The notes under the pieces: generated by a model | Told to the model about the DNA's origin: nothing | Database searches by the model: none | Seen by the model: the letters and a program-made list of their open reading frames with translations, nothing else | Translations under genes and position numbers: made by a program | Shown: positions 1 to 5,321 of the stretch, piece after piece | Layout: each line of letters starts with the position of its first letter | Numbering within the stretch: the stretch's first letter is position 1 | NCBI GenBank assembly: GCA_017861095.1 | Contig: JAGFXI010000167.1 | Coordinates: 1 to 5,321, forward strand | DNA: 5,321 bases | Origin: Deltaproteobacteria bacterium | GTDB taxonomy: Bacteria > Desulfobacterota > Syntrophobacteria > BM002 | Direction of reading: 5' to 3'

Positions 1-105
1 CTCAGCGTGGCCCAAGCCTCCGAAGTGCTTCTGCGACTTGAACTCATGGGGCTGGTCAAGAAACTGCCGGGGACTCTGTTTGTGCGGCAGCTGCCGGCGC
101 GGTAG
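1..105 (+). CDS. dprA: DNA-processing protein DprA, C-terminal fragment (5' end outside window)
   Basis: The first 34 codons of frame 1 run open from the window edge to a TAG at 103-105. The peptide begins LSVAQASEVLLRLELMGLVK and continues with a KLPG turn and an FVR strand. This matches the C-terminal winged-helix domain of DprA/Smf: a helix ending in a 'LLxLELxGLV' segment, then a 'xLPGxxFVR' beta-wing. In the family, DprA binds incoming single-stranded DNA and loads RecA during natural transformation; the Rossmann-like DNA-binding core would lie upstream of the window. A position directly before topA on the same strand is a common bacterial arrangement and supports the call. Only the tail is visible, so whether the full gene is intact cannot be judged. 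Another winged-helix protein is the main alternative. Confidence 0.78.
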   Translation, partial: LSVAQASEVLLRLELMGLVKKLPGTLFVRQLPAR

Positions 106-120
106 GAAGATATTCCCTGG

Positions 121-149
121 TTGACGAGAGCCGGGAGCCGCGTTCTAAG
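121..149 (+). promoter_or_regulatory. Possible sigma70-type promoter for topA
   Basis: TTGACG at 121-126 matches five of six bases of the -35 consensus. After a 17-base spacer, TCTAAG at 144-149 matches four of six bases of the -10 consensus, but it lacks both the second-position A and the final T, the most conserved -10 bases. Transcription would begin near 156 and leave a leader of about 65 bases before the topA ATG. The spacing is ideal and the position between two genes is sensible, yet a match this good can occur by chance, and dprA read-through could also supply topA transcription. Confidence 0.3.
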
Positions 150-222
150 AGATTGAGGGAGTGCTGAAACCGGACGAGGCTCGAGCATCCCCTGGAAAGA
201 ACCTGTGGGTTGAGGATGGAAT

Positions 223-2640
223 ATGGGGAAATCATTGCTCATTGTTGAGTCGCCCACCAAGGCGAGAACACTCCATCGCTACCTTGGCAATCGCTTCGAT
301 ATCCGCGCCTCGGTGGGACACATCAAAGATCTCCCCGAGAAAGAGCTGGGAATCGATATCGAACAAGGGTTTGCGCCCGATTATCGTGTAATCAAAGGCA
401 AGGAAAAGGTGATCCGCGAACTCCGCAAGGCCGCCGAAGGCGTTGATGCCGTCTATCTCGCCCCCGACCCGGATCGGGAAGGGGAGGCCATTGCCTGGCA
501 CATCGCCGAGGAGCTCCGGTCGTCGCGAAAAACAGTGTACCGGGTCCTCTTCAACGAGCTCACCCGGAACGCGATTGAAGCCGCCCTCCGGAAGCCTGGG
601 GAGCTCGATCGCCCCAAGTATGAGGCCCAGCTTGCGAGAAGGCTGCTGGACCGGCTCGTGGGCTACAAGATCTCACCGATTCTCTGGGACAAGGTCCGGC
701 GTGGCCTCAGTGCCGGGCGAGTGCAATCGGTGGCCCTTCGGCTCATCTGCGAGCGTGAGGGCGAGATCCAGCGCTTTACCAGTGAAGAGTACTGGACCAT
801 CGCCGCCCTGCTCGAAGGGCCGAATCCGCCCCGCTTCGAGGCGAGATTGTGGCGGCGGGACGGCAAACGGGTGAGTGTCGCCAATGAGACGCAGGCAACG
901 GAACTGGTGGCGGCACTCAAAGAGGCCGCGTACCGGGTGGCCGGGGTCGAGAAGAAGACCCGTTCCCGCTTGCCGGCGCCGCCTTTCATCACCAGTACCT
1001 TGCAGCAGGAGGCGGCGCGGAAGCTTCGGTTCCCGGCGCAGCGCACCATGGCAATCGCGCAGCGGCTGTATGAGGGAGTGGAGCTGGGGAAAGAGGGCCC
1101 CACAGGGCTCATCACCTACATGCGTACCGATTCGACCCGTCTGGCTCGGGAGGCGGTGGCAGAGGCGCGGGCCTGGATTCAGGAGGTTTTTGGTCAGGAC
1201 TACGTTCCCAAGAGAGCTCCGGTGTACCAGAGTCGCAAGGGCGCTCAGGACGCCCACGAGGCGATCCGGCCCACCGCCGTGGACCGTACCCCGGAGCGGG
1301 TGGCGACCTATCTCTCCCCGGAAGAGTTGAAGCTCTACGAGCTCATCTGGAAGCGCTTCGTCGCAAGCCAGATGAGTCCCGCAATCCTGGATCAGACGGT
1401 GGTCGAGGTCTCGGCAGGGCCCTTTACCCTAAGGGCAACAGGATCGGTACTTCGCTTCCCGGGTTTCATGCAGCTCTATATCGAGGGTTCGGATAATGGA
1501 GACGAATCGCCGGATCAGGAGGCCCAGCTTCCGGATTTGGCACCCGGCACCCAGCTCAAGCTCGTGGATGTGGAGGGGAAACAGCATTTTACCCAGCCAC
1601 CACCCCGGTTCACGGAAGCCACCCTCATCCGTGAGCTGGAGGAGAAAGGCATTGGGCGACCGAGCACCTACGCCAGCATTCTCGCTGTGATCCAGGAGAA
1701 GGAGTACACGGTCAAGGACAAGGGCAGATTCAAGCCCACTGAGCTCGGGCTCCTTGTGAATGATCTCCTCGTGACAAATTTCCCCGATGTCCTGAATGCG
1801 GCCTTCACGGCCCAGATGGAAGAGAAGCTGGACGAGGTGGAGGCGGGTAACCACGGCTGGCGCAAGGTGATCGAGGAATTCTACGGACACTTCCACGAGG
1901 AGGTGGAGCGGGCGCAGGACCAGATGGTGGATGTTAAGCGTCGAGGCCTACCCACTCAGATTCTCTGTGACCGGTGCGGGAGCATCATGCATATCCGTTG
2001 GGGGAAAAATGGCCCCTTCCTCTCATGCTGCCGTTACCCGGAATGTAAGAACAGCAAGAACTTTATCCGGGACAGCCAGGGCAACGTTCGGGCGGCCGAA
2101 AACGGGGAAGTGCGTGGCACCTGCGAGCTCTGCGGTCGGGACATGATGGTAAAGGAGGGTAGATTCGGCGCTTTCCTTGCATGCACGGGTTACCCGGAAT
2201 GCAAGAATACCCGGTCGCTGGGGGAGCAGAACAAGACAGAGATCGAGGCTGAAGGGCAGCGGACCGACAAGGTATGCGAGCGCTGCGGCGGACACTTTGT
2301 GGTGCGGAGGGGCCGACAGGGGAAAGCATTCCTCGCCTGTGAAAACTATCCCACCTGTCGGAACACCAGCCCAGTCACCACGGGGGTTCGGTGTCCCCAA
2401 GCGGGATGCGACGGCGAGCTGGTGGAACGCACTTCCAAACGAGGTCGAGTGTTCTACGGTTGTAATAGGTATCCTCGCTGCCGTTTCGTCGTCTGGTCGA
2501 AGCCGCTGGCCAAGGCCTGCCCCCAATGCGGGAATCCCTATCTCCTGAGCCGCGTCGCGAAGGGCGGCGAGGAGCAGGAGGTCTGTCCGGTGAAGTCTTG
2601 CGGGTACCGGGAGGCGTGGCAGCCGGGCGGCAATGCCTGA
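223..2640 (+). CDS. topA: DNA topoisomerase I (type IA), five C-terminal zinc-finger-like motifs
   Basis: Type IA topoisomerase of 805 aa that relaxes negative supercoils by cutting one strand through a 5'-phosphotyrosine link. The TOPRIM domain (about residues 3-115) has the metal-site glutamate E9 in VESPTKA and the acidic triad D82, D84, E86 in DPDREGEAIAW. The core (about 130-560) carries SAGRVQS at 163-169, the catalytic tyrosine Y299 with R301 in ITYMRTDST, DAHEAIRPT at 343-351, and the KGIGRPSTYA motif around 475-484. The C-terminus has four-cysteine motifs at C582/585/602/608, C634/637/654/660, C685/688/706/712, C724/729/747/753 and a divergent C766/769/788/793. Length is in the usual range, with no frameshift or missing catalytic residue. 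The ATG at 223 is chosen because GAGGA at 212-216 lies six bases upstream and the protein then begins MGKSLLIVESP, the family's normal N-terminus. It follows dprA by 117 bases. Confidence 0.98.
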   Translation: MGKSLLIVESPTKARTLHRYLGNRFDIRASVGHIKDLPEKELGIDIEQGFAPDYRVIKGKEKVIRELRKAAEGVDAVYLAPDPDREGEAIAWHIAEELRSSRKTVYRVLFNELTRNAIEAALRKPGELDRPKYEAQLARRLLDRLVGYKISPILWDKVRRGLSAGRVQSVALRLICEREGEIQRFTSEEYWTIAALLEGPNPPRFEARLWRRDGKRVSVANETQATELVAALKEAAYRVAGVEKKTRSRLPAPPFITSTLQQEAARKLRFPAQRTMAIAQRLYEGVELGKEGPTGLITYMRTDSTRLAREAVAEARAWIQEVFGQDYVPKRAPVYQSRKGAQDAHEAIRPTAVDRTPERVATYLSPEELKLYELIWKRFVASQMSPAILDQTVVEVSAGPFTLRATGSVLRFPGFMQLYIEGSDNGDESPDQEAQLPDLAPGTQLKLVDVEGKQHFTQPPPRFTEATLIRELEEKGIGRPSTYASILAVIQEKEYTVKDKGRFKPTELGLLVNDLLVTNFPDVLNAAFTAQMEEKLDEVEAGNHGWRKVIEEFYGHFHEEVERAQDQMVDVKRRGLPTQILCDRCGSIMHIRWGKNGPFLSCCRYPECKNSKNFIRDSQGNVRAAENGEVRGTCELCGRDMMVKEGRFGAFLACTGYPECKNTRSLGEQNKTEIEAEGQRTDKVCERCGGHFVVRRGRQGKAFLACENYPTCRNTSPVTTGVRCPQAGCDGELVERTSKRGRVFYGCNRYPRCRFVVWSKPLAKACPQCGNPYLLSRVAKGGEEQEVCPVKSCGYREAWQPGGNA

Positions 2641-2684
2641 TCTCCATGCGGGCCGGGATCGGCGCACGGGGGTGGCCGCGAGAG

Positions 2685-2691
2685 AAGGTGA
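2685..2691 (+). promoter_or_regulatory. Shine-Dalgarno sequence that sets the prepilin peptidase start
   Basis: AAGGTGA, a good match to the 3' part of the AAGGAGGTGA ribosome-binding consensus, lies seven bases before the GTG at 2699. The in-frame ATG at 2633 has only a poor GC-rich context (no clear purine box at the right distance). This favours the GTG as the true start. Confidence 0.6.
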
Positions 2692-2698
2692 GACTGGT

Positions 2699-3478
2699 GT
2701 GAACGGCGTGTTGTTTCTCTGGGTTTTCCTGCTGGGAGCTGCGATCGGCAGCTTTCTCAACGTCTGTATCCTCAGGCTCCCTCAGGGGAAGTCTCTGGTC
2801 AGGCCCGGATCGCACTGCCCCCATTGCGAGACGCCCATTCGTTTCTACGACAACATTCCCCTCTTGAGCTATCTGATCCTTCGCGGTCGATGCAGGAGCT
2901 GCCAGGGGCCGATCTCGCCGCGATACTTCCTGGTAGAGCTGCTGACTGCGCTCCTCAGCCTGGCCATTGTTCGCAACTTCGGTCTAGGCTTTGAAGCCGC
3001 CATCTACCTTGTCTTTTTTTGCGGTCTCCTCGTGATCATCTTCATCGACCTGGATACCTTCACCATTCCGGATCTGATCACCCTGCCGGGCATGGTTGCA
3101 GGGCTTGCGGCTTCTTTCGTTCTCCCCAGAATGGGCGTCGTCAAATCCCTTGCCGGTCTTGTGACGGGGGGTGGCATTTTGTTCGCCGTGGCTATCGGCT
3201 ACCAGATCCTCCGGAAGCGGGAGGGGATTGGCGGCGGGGACATCAAGCTTCTGGCGATGATCGGCTCATTTGTGGGGATGCAGGGGGTGATCTTCATCCT
3301 CTTTGCCAGTTCCTTGGTAGGAGCCTTGGTTGGCTTGCTCCTCATGGCCAGGGACAAGAGCGGGGGTGGCACCATGATTCCCTACGGTCCATTCTTGTCA
3401 CTGGGAGCTATGGGATATGTTTTCTGGGGACCGACGATCGTGGACTGGTATCTGTTTTGGCTCCAGGGACCAGCCTGA
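2699..3478 (+). CDS. pilD: Prepilin peptidase / leader peptidase (PilD/GspO type, A24 family)
   Basis: Inner-membrane aspartyl protease that cleaves the leader of type IV prepilins or type II secretion pseudopilins; full-length family members also N-methylate the new N-terminus. Starting at GTG 2699 gives 259 aa. It opens with a membrane segment and the family signature GSFLNV (residues 17-22). A cytoplasmic loop follows with paired cysteines C40/C43 (HCPHC) and C65/C68 (CRSC), and IPLLSYL lies between them. Catalytic aspartates are D117 in FIDLDTFTIPD and D181 in GGGDIK, 64 residues apart, the same separation I recall for the studied enzyme TcpJ. IPYGPFL at 227-233 is the usual late motif. 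Several further hydrophobic spans fit a polytopic protein. An in-frame ATG at 2633 overlaps the topA stop and would add 22 charged residues before the first membrane helix, unlike the family. The gene lies 58 bases after topA, probably co-transcribed. No pilus or secretion gene is adjacent, so its substrate is unknown. Confidence 0.95.
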   Translation: MNGVLFLWVFLLGAAIGSFLNVCILRLPQGKSLVRPGSHCPHCETPIRFYDNIPLLSYLILRGRCRSCQGPISPRYFLVELLTALLSLAIVRNFGLGFEAAIYLVFFCGLLVIIFIDLDTFTIPDLITLPGMVAGLAASFVLPRMGVVKSLAGLVTGGGILFAVAIGYQILRKREGIGGGDIKLLAMIGSFVGMQGVIFILFASSLVGALVGLLLMARDKSGGGTMIPYGPFLSLGAMGYVFWGPTIVDWYLFWLQGPA

Positions 3479-3567
3479 AGGGCCATGGGGTTTTTGCCTG
3501 AGCGTGGTGGTTGCGAGCGGAGGTGTGGGGCTTTTCACCAACGTGGTCGGGGCGAAGGCGAAGAGAT

Positions 3568-4353
3568 ATGGGTAGTGGTCCCCAGGGTACCTCGGTGGGG
3601 AGGTCAAGGCGCTTCTTCGCTGAGAGACCGCTTCACCCCGGAGAGCGGGTTCTCACGGGGCCGACGGCGAAACATGCGGTCGGAGTCCTTCGCCTCCAGA
3701 GTGGCGAGCATATTGTTCTTTTCGACGGGAGCGGTGTGGAGTTTTCTGCCGAGATTGTGAGCGTCGGACGGCAGGGGATCCGAGTCGTGGTCGGAGACGG
3801 TATCCCGGTGAACCGGGAGTCGCCGCTTAGCCTTCACCTCGGCGTGGGGCTCTCTAAGCCCGCTACGATGGATCTCGTTGTTCAGAAGGCCACTGAGCTC
3901 GGGGTGGCGGAAATCATCCCGATGGCAACCGAGCGGTCACAGGGTTGGCTGGCAGGAAAGCGGGGAAAGGAACGTCAGGTGCGGTGGGAACGCATCGCCC
4001 AAGAGGCTGCCAGACAGTGCGGTCGTAACCGGATTCCCGCCGTCGCCCAGATGGCGCACTTTTCGCAAGTGGTTCGTCAGGAGGCACCACCCGCGGCCGT
4101 TCGGCTGATCTTCTGGGAGGAAGAGGCCCGGCGCGGGCTCAGGGAAGTGTTGGCAGCACAGGGCCCGGCCTCGGAGCTGCATCTTCTGATCGGACCCGAA
4201 GGGGGGTTCTCCTCGGCGGAAGCGACTGCGGCGCTCACCGCCGGGTTTCACCTAGTCTCGCTCGGTCCCCGTATTCTCAGAACTGAGACCGCAGCCATTG
4301 CAGTCGTGAGCCTGCTCCAGTACGAGATGGGTGACCTGGGGGTAACGCGGTAA
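3568..4353 (+). CDS. rsmE: 16S rRNA (uracil1498-N3)-methyltransferase RsmE
   Basis: SPOUT-class enzyme that uses S-adenosylmethionine to methylate N3 of U1498 in 16S rRNA of the 30S subunit. Numbering from ATG 3568 (261 aa), an N-terminal PUA-like domain begins at RRFFAERPL and includes VLFDGSG. The linker RESPLSLHL starts at residue 83, followed by KATELGV and CGRNRIP at 151-157. The SPOUT knot signatures are LIGPEGGFS (G209-P210-E211-G212-G213) and LGPRILRTETAA (232-243), all diagnostic. The start is uncertain. ATG 3568 has AAGG at 3555-3558 nine bases upstream. A GTG at 3595, with AGGG at 3584-3587 upstream, gives 252 aa and an N-terminus aligning more closely with E. coli RsmE (243 aa, as I recall it). 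The frame stays open upstream to a TTG at 3511, but that would add an arginine-rich extension not expected in the family. It follows the prepilin peptidase by 89 bases; prmA, a frequent partner, is absent here. Confidence 0.95.
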   Translation: MGSGPQGTSVGRSRRFFAERPLHPGERVLTGPTAKHAVGVLRLQSGEHIVLFDGSGVEFSAEIVSVGRQGIRVVVGDGIPVNRESPLSLHLGVGLSKPATMDLVVQKATELGVAEIIPMATERSQGWLAGKRGKERQVRWERIAQEAARQCGRNRIPAVAQMAHFSQVVRQEAPPAAVRLIFWEEEARRGLREVLAAQGPASELHLLIGPEGGFSSAEATAALTAGFHLVSLGPRILRTETAAIAVVSLLQYEMGDLGVTR

Positions 4354-4360
4354 CCAAAGG

Positions 4361-4382
4361 GGGCAGTGCCGCTATCCTGCCC
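4361..4382 (+). repeat. Short inverted repeat after rsmE
   Basis: GGGCAG at 4361-4366 and CTGCCC at 4377-4382 form a perfect six-base-pair stem with a 10-base loop, beginning eight bases after the rsmE stop codon. No run of T follows, so it is not a canonical intrinsic terminator. It could protect the rsmE transcript 3' end or be chance in GC-rich DNA. Confidence 0.35.
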
Positions 4383-4403
4383 GACGGCAACGCGAATCAG
4401 CGG

Positions 4404-4449
4404 TGCCCCAACCTCTAGCATGATGCAGGCGGCGGTTGAGGTTGGGGTA
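4404..4449 (+). promoter_or_regulatory. Strong hairpin directly upstream of the zinc-ribbon gene's ribosome-binding site
   Basis: CCCCAACCTC at 4406-4415 is the exact reverse complement of GAGGTTGGGG at 4438-4447, with a 22-base loop. In RNA a G-U pair and a U-A pair extend it to 12 bp, so the stem closes at 4449, the first base of the AAAGGAGG ribosome-binding sequence. The loop itself contains a small GCAT-G-ATGC repeat at 4418-4426. No T-run follows, so intrinsic termination is unlikely. Its position suggests an effect on ribosome access or mRNA stability, or an operator for a dimeric protein if it acts as DNA. The pairing is seen directly; the function is inference. Confidence 0.5.
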
Positions 4450-4456
4450 AAGGAGG
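4449..4456 (+). promoter_or_regulatory. Shine-Dalgarno sequence that fixes the zinc-ribbon gene start
   Basis: AAAGGAGG is a near-perfect ribosome-binding sequence five bases before ATG 4462, the strongest in the window. It places the start at 4462 rather than at in-frame candidates upstream (the frame is open back to about 4366), and the protein then begins directly with its first zinc-ribbon cysteines. Confidence 0.8.
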
Positions 4457-4461
4457 GTGCC

Positions 4462-5247
4462 ATGAGATGCCCCAAATGTGGTTATGTGAGCTTTGACTAT
4501 CTGGCCAGGTGTAAAAAATGCAGTAGAGACCTGGCGGACGCTCGCCGGATGCTCAACTTGATCGACGCCAAGCCGGCTGTGCCGTTTCTCCTCGGCAGCC
4601 TCGTGGGAGCGGCGATGCAGGATTCCGGTCGCGAGCGGCTGAGCGGACTTTCCCTGACTCAGGAGACGGAGCTGGAGCTCTCCAACCTGGATATGCACGT
4701 GAGCCCCGCTCCCGAGGACACGATGGAGAAAGGTGGCCTTGAGGACACCATGGAGAAAGGCGGCGGCGATGGGGGTGGCAGCCTCAAGCCTCTTAGTGCT
4801 CCTGCCGAGCCTGAGCCCCCCTCCTTCGAACTGAGCCTCGACGATCTGGCCATGGAGGAGGGCCATGGGGGAGCGGAAGGGCCGGCGAAGGTCCAGGATG
4901 GAGGAATCCTGGGGCTTGACATCGACATGGACGAGACCGGATCAAAGGCGGTCGCCGAGGGGCCCAAACTTGACGAGGCGAGCCCGGAGGCGATAGCCAA
5001 GGAGCTCAATCTGGACGAGGAGGGCCTGGGAACGGCAGCCGACGAGCTAGGCCTGGATACGGATACAGCCGACGCGATAGCCAAGGAGCTCGAACTGGAT
5101 GTCGATTTGAAGGAAGACAAGCTTACCACCTTGACCATGGAGCTTGGCCGCCCTGCCAAGTCCGAACCAGCACCCAAAGGCCCGGCTGCCGACGATCCAA
5201 TGCCCGAGCTCGAAGCAGCTCTTCTGGAAATGGAGAAAGAGCTCTAG
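4462..5247 (+). CDS. Uncharacterised acidic protein with N-terminal zinc ribbon and tandem repeats
   Basis: I do not recognise a named family with known function. The 261-aa protein starts with a zinc ribbon, MRCPKCGYVSFDYLARCKKC, in which C3, C6, C17 and C20 are the likely metal ligands. A conserved-looking stretch with a short hydrophobic patch (PAVPFLLGSLVGAAM, 38-52) follows; it is too short and isolated for a confident membrane helix. From about residue 64 the chain is acidic and low in complexity. It has a tandem pair EDTMEKGG at 85-92 and 94-101, a Pro/Glu-rich spacer, LSLDDLAMEE at 124-133, and four 14-residue units at 163-218 built on an AIAKELxLD core. It ends with the helix-like ELEAALLEMEKEL. 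There is no signal peptide. It lies 108 bases after rsmE, behind a hairpin and a strong ribosome-binding site. Zinc-ribbon starts of this kind recur, as I recall, in deltaproteobacteria-like genomes as hypothetical proteins. A scaffold or protein-binding role would fit the layout but is speculation. Coding status is supported by the start signal, the zinc motif and synonymous changes between repeat copies. Confidence 0.85.
   Translation: MRCPKCGYVSFDYLARCKKCSRDLADARRMLNLIDAKPAVPFLLGSLVGAAMQDSGRERLSGLSLTQETELELSNLDMHVSPAPEDTMEKGGLEDTMEKGGGDGGGSLKPLSAPAEPEPPSFELSLDDLAMEEGHGGAEGPAKVQDGGILGLDIDMDETGSKAVAEGPKLDEASPEAIAKELNLDEEGLGTAADELGLDTDTADAIAKELELDVDLKEDKLTTLTMELGRPAKSEPAPKGPAADDPMPELEAALLEMEKEL
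4714..4764 (+). repeat. Tandem 27-base repeat inside the zinc-ribbon gene
   Basis: A unit encoding EDTMEKGGL at 4714-4740 is followed at once by a second copy encoding EDTMEKGG at 4741-4764. Over the 24 shared bases only two differ, both third-codon-position changes that leave the protein unchanged (ACG/ACC for Thr, GGT/GGC for Gly). This looks like a fairly recent in-frame duplication by replication slippage. Confidence 0.85.
4948..5115 (+). repeat. Four degenerate 42-base repeats (14-residue units) in the zinc-ribbon gene
   Basis: Units start at 4948, 4990, 5032 and 5074 and encode residues 163-176, 177-190, 191-204 and 205-218. They share the pattern A-(I/V/A)-A-x-E-L-x-L-D, for example AIAKELNLDEEGLG, TAADELGLDTDTAD and AIAKELELDVDLKE; the first unit (AVAEGPKLDEASPE) is more diverged. 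Units two and four share an identical 18-base stretch (4990-5007 and 5074-5091) exactly 84 bases apart. A weaker fifth unit may precede them at 4906-4947, where the MDE of residues 156-158 falls in the LDE phase. Confidence 0.8.
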
Positions 5248-5272
5248 TAATGGCACCGGGATGAGGAACCCA

Positions 5273-5288
5273 GGCTTCTCGTGAAGCC
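5273..5288 (+). terminator. Possible hairpin terminator downstream of the zinc-ribbon gene
   Basis: GGCTTC at 5273-5278 pairs perfectly with GAAGCC at 5283-5288 around a TCGT tetraloop, 25 bases after the stop codon. The stem is only six pairs and is not followed by a T-run, so intrinsic termination is weakly supported; it may only mark the transcript end. The rest of 5248-5321 shows no gene: short ATG and GTG frames there stop within a few codons. Confidence 0.3.
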
Positions 5289-5321
5289 GGCACTCGAACT
5301 TCCCGAAGACCGCTGATAGCT

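Noticed and set aside
673..1257. Minus-strand open frame (194 codons) opposite the topA core
   Set aside because: The plus strand encodes invariant topoisomerase motifs here, including the catalytic tyrosine. The reverse translation resembles no family and has no credible ribosome-binding site that I can see.
2023..2760. Long minus-strand open frame (245 codons) across the topA 3' end
   Set aside because: It lies wholly opposite the topA zinc-finger region and the prepilin peptidase start. Its translation is rich in Arg, Pro, Ala and Ser with no recognisable motif, as expected for the antisense of GC-rich coding DNA.
3525..3575. Possible 16-residue leader peptide starting at GTG 3525 before rsmE
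   Set aside because: The GGAGG at 3519-3523 is only one base from the GTG, too close to act normally. The peptide shows no regulatory codon run, and no attenuator-like hairpin follows.
4404..4449. Rho-independent terminator for rsmE
   Set aside because: The stem is strong but the loop is long (22 bases) and the right arm is followed by TAAAGGAGG rather than a T-run, so it was recorded as a regulatory hairpin instead.
4366..4461. Upstream extension of the zinc-ribbon gene (32 extra codons)
   Set aside because: The frame is open, but the region is occupied by two inverted repeats and the near-perfect ribosome-binding site points to ATG 4462, which puts the zinc cysteines at the usual N-terminal position.
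4659..5177. Minus-strand Ser-rich open frame opposite the zinc-ribbon gene
   Set aside because: The long serine runs are the mirror image of Glu/Asp/Leu/Ala codons on the plus strand. The plus frame has the zinc motif, a strong ribosome-binding site and synonymous repeat differences.
1..5321. Search for CRISPR arrays, tRNA or rRNA genes, insertion sequences and defence genes
   Set aside because: No spaced direct repeats, cloverleaf-like sequence, transposase motif or phage/defence domain was seen by eye on either strand; nearly all bases are accounted for by housekeeping-type genes.

Overview
The window is a compact, all-plus-strand stretch of a GC-rich (by eye around 60%) bacterial chromosome. 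In order it holds the 3' end of dprA, a complete topA, a prepilin peptidase gene (pilD type), rsmE, and an unrecognised gene for an acidic zinc-ribbon protein. There are no rRNA or tRNA genes, CRISPR arrays, insertion sequences or phage genes. The taxon cannot be fixed from this sequence alone. The dprA-topA pairing, the high GC and the 'CPKCGYxSFDYL' zinc-ribbon protein remind me of deltaproteobacterial (Geobacter-like) or NC10/Methylomirabilota-type genomes, but that is recall-based inference held at low confidence.

Layout: bases 1-105 are the last 34 codons of dprA. A 117-base gap (106-222) carries a possible weak sigma70-type promoter, then topA runs from 223 to 2640 (805 aa, five C-terminal cysteine motifs). 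The prepilin peptidase most likely starts at a GTG at 2699, although an ATG at 2633 overlaps the topA stop. Next is rsmE (stop at 4353, start ambiguous between 3568 and 3595). A 108-base gap (4354-4461) holds two inverted repeats; the stronger has a 10-bp perfect stem and ends next to the Shine-Dalgarno sequence of the last gene (4462-5247). The final 74 bases contain a short hairpin and no gene.

How the genes fit together: dprA (natural transformation/recombination) and topA (supercoil relaxation) are DNA-metabolism genes commonly found side by side. The prepilin peptidase processes type IV pilins or type II secretion pseudopilins and could link to DNA uptake through DprA, but no other pilus gene is in view. 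RsmE modifies 16S rRNA. The short same-strand gaps fit one or two co-transcribed units, without an obvious shared pathway.

The least explained item is the last gene: an N-terminal four-cysteine zinc ribbon on a long acidic, low-complexity tail. The tail contains a 9-residue tandem duplication and an array of about four 14-residue repeats. I found no evidence of a defence, mobile or otherwise novel multi-gene system here.
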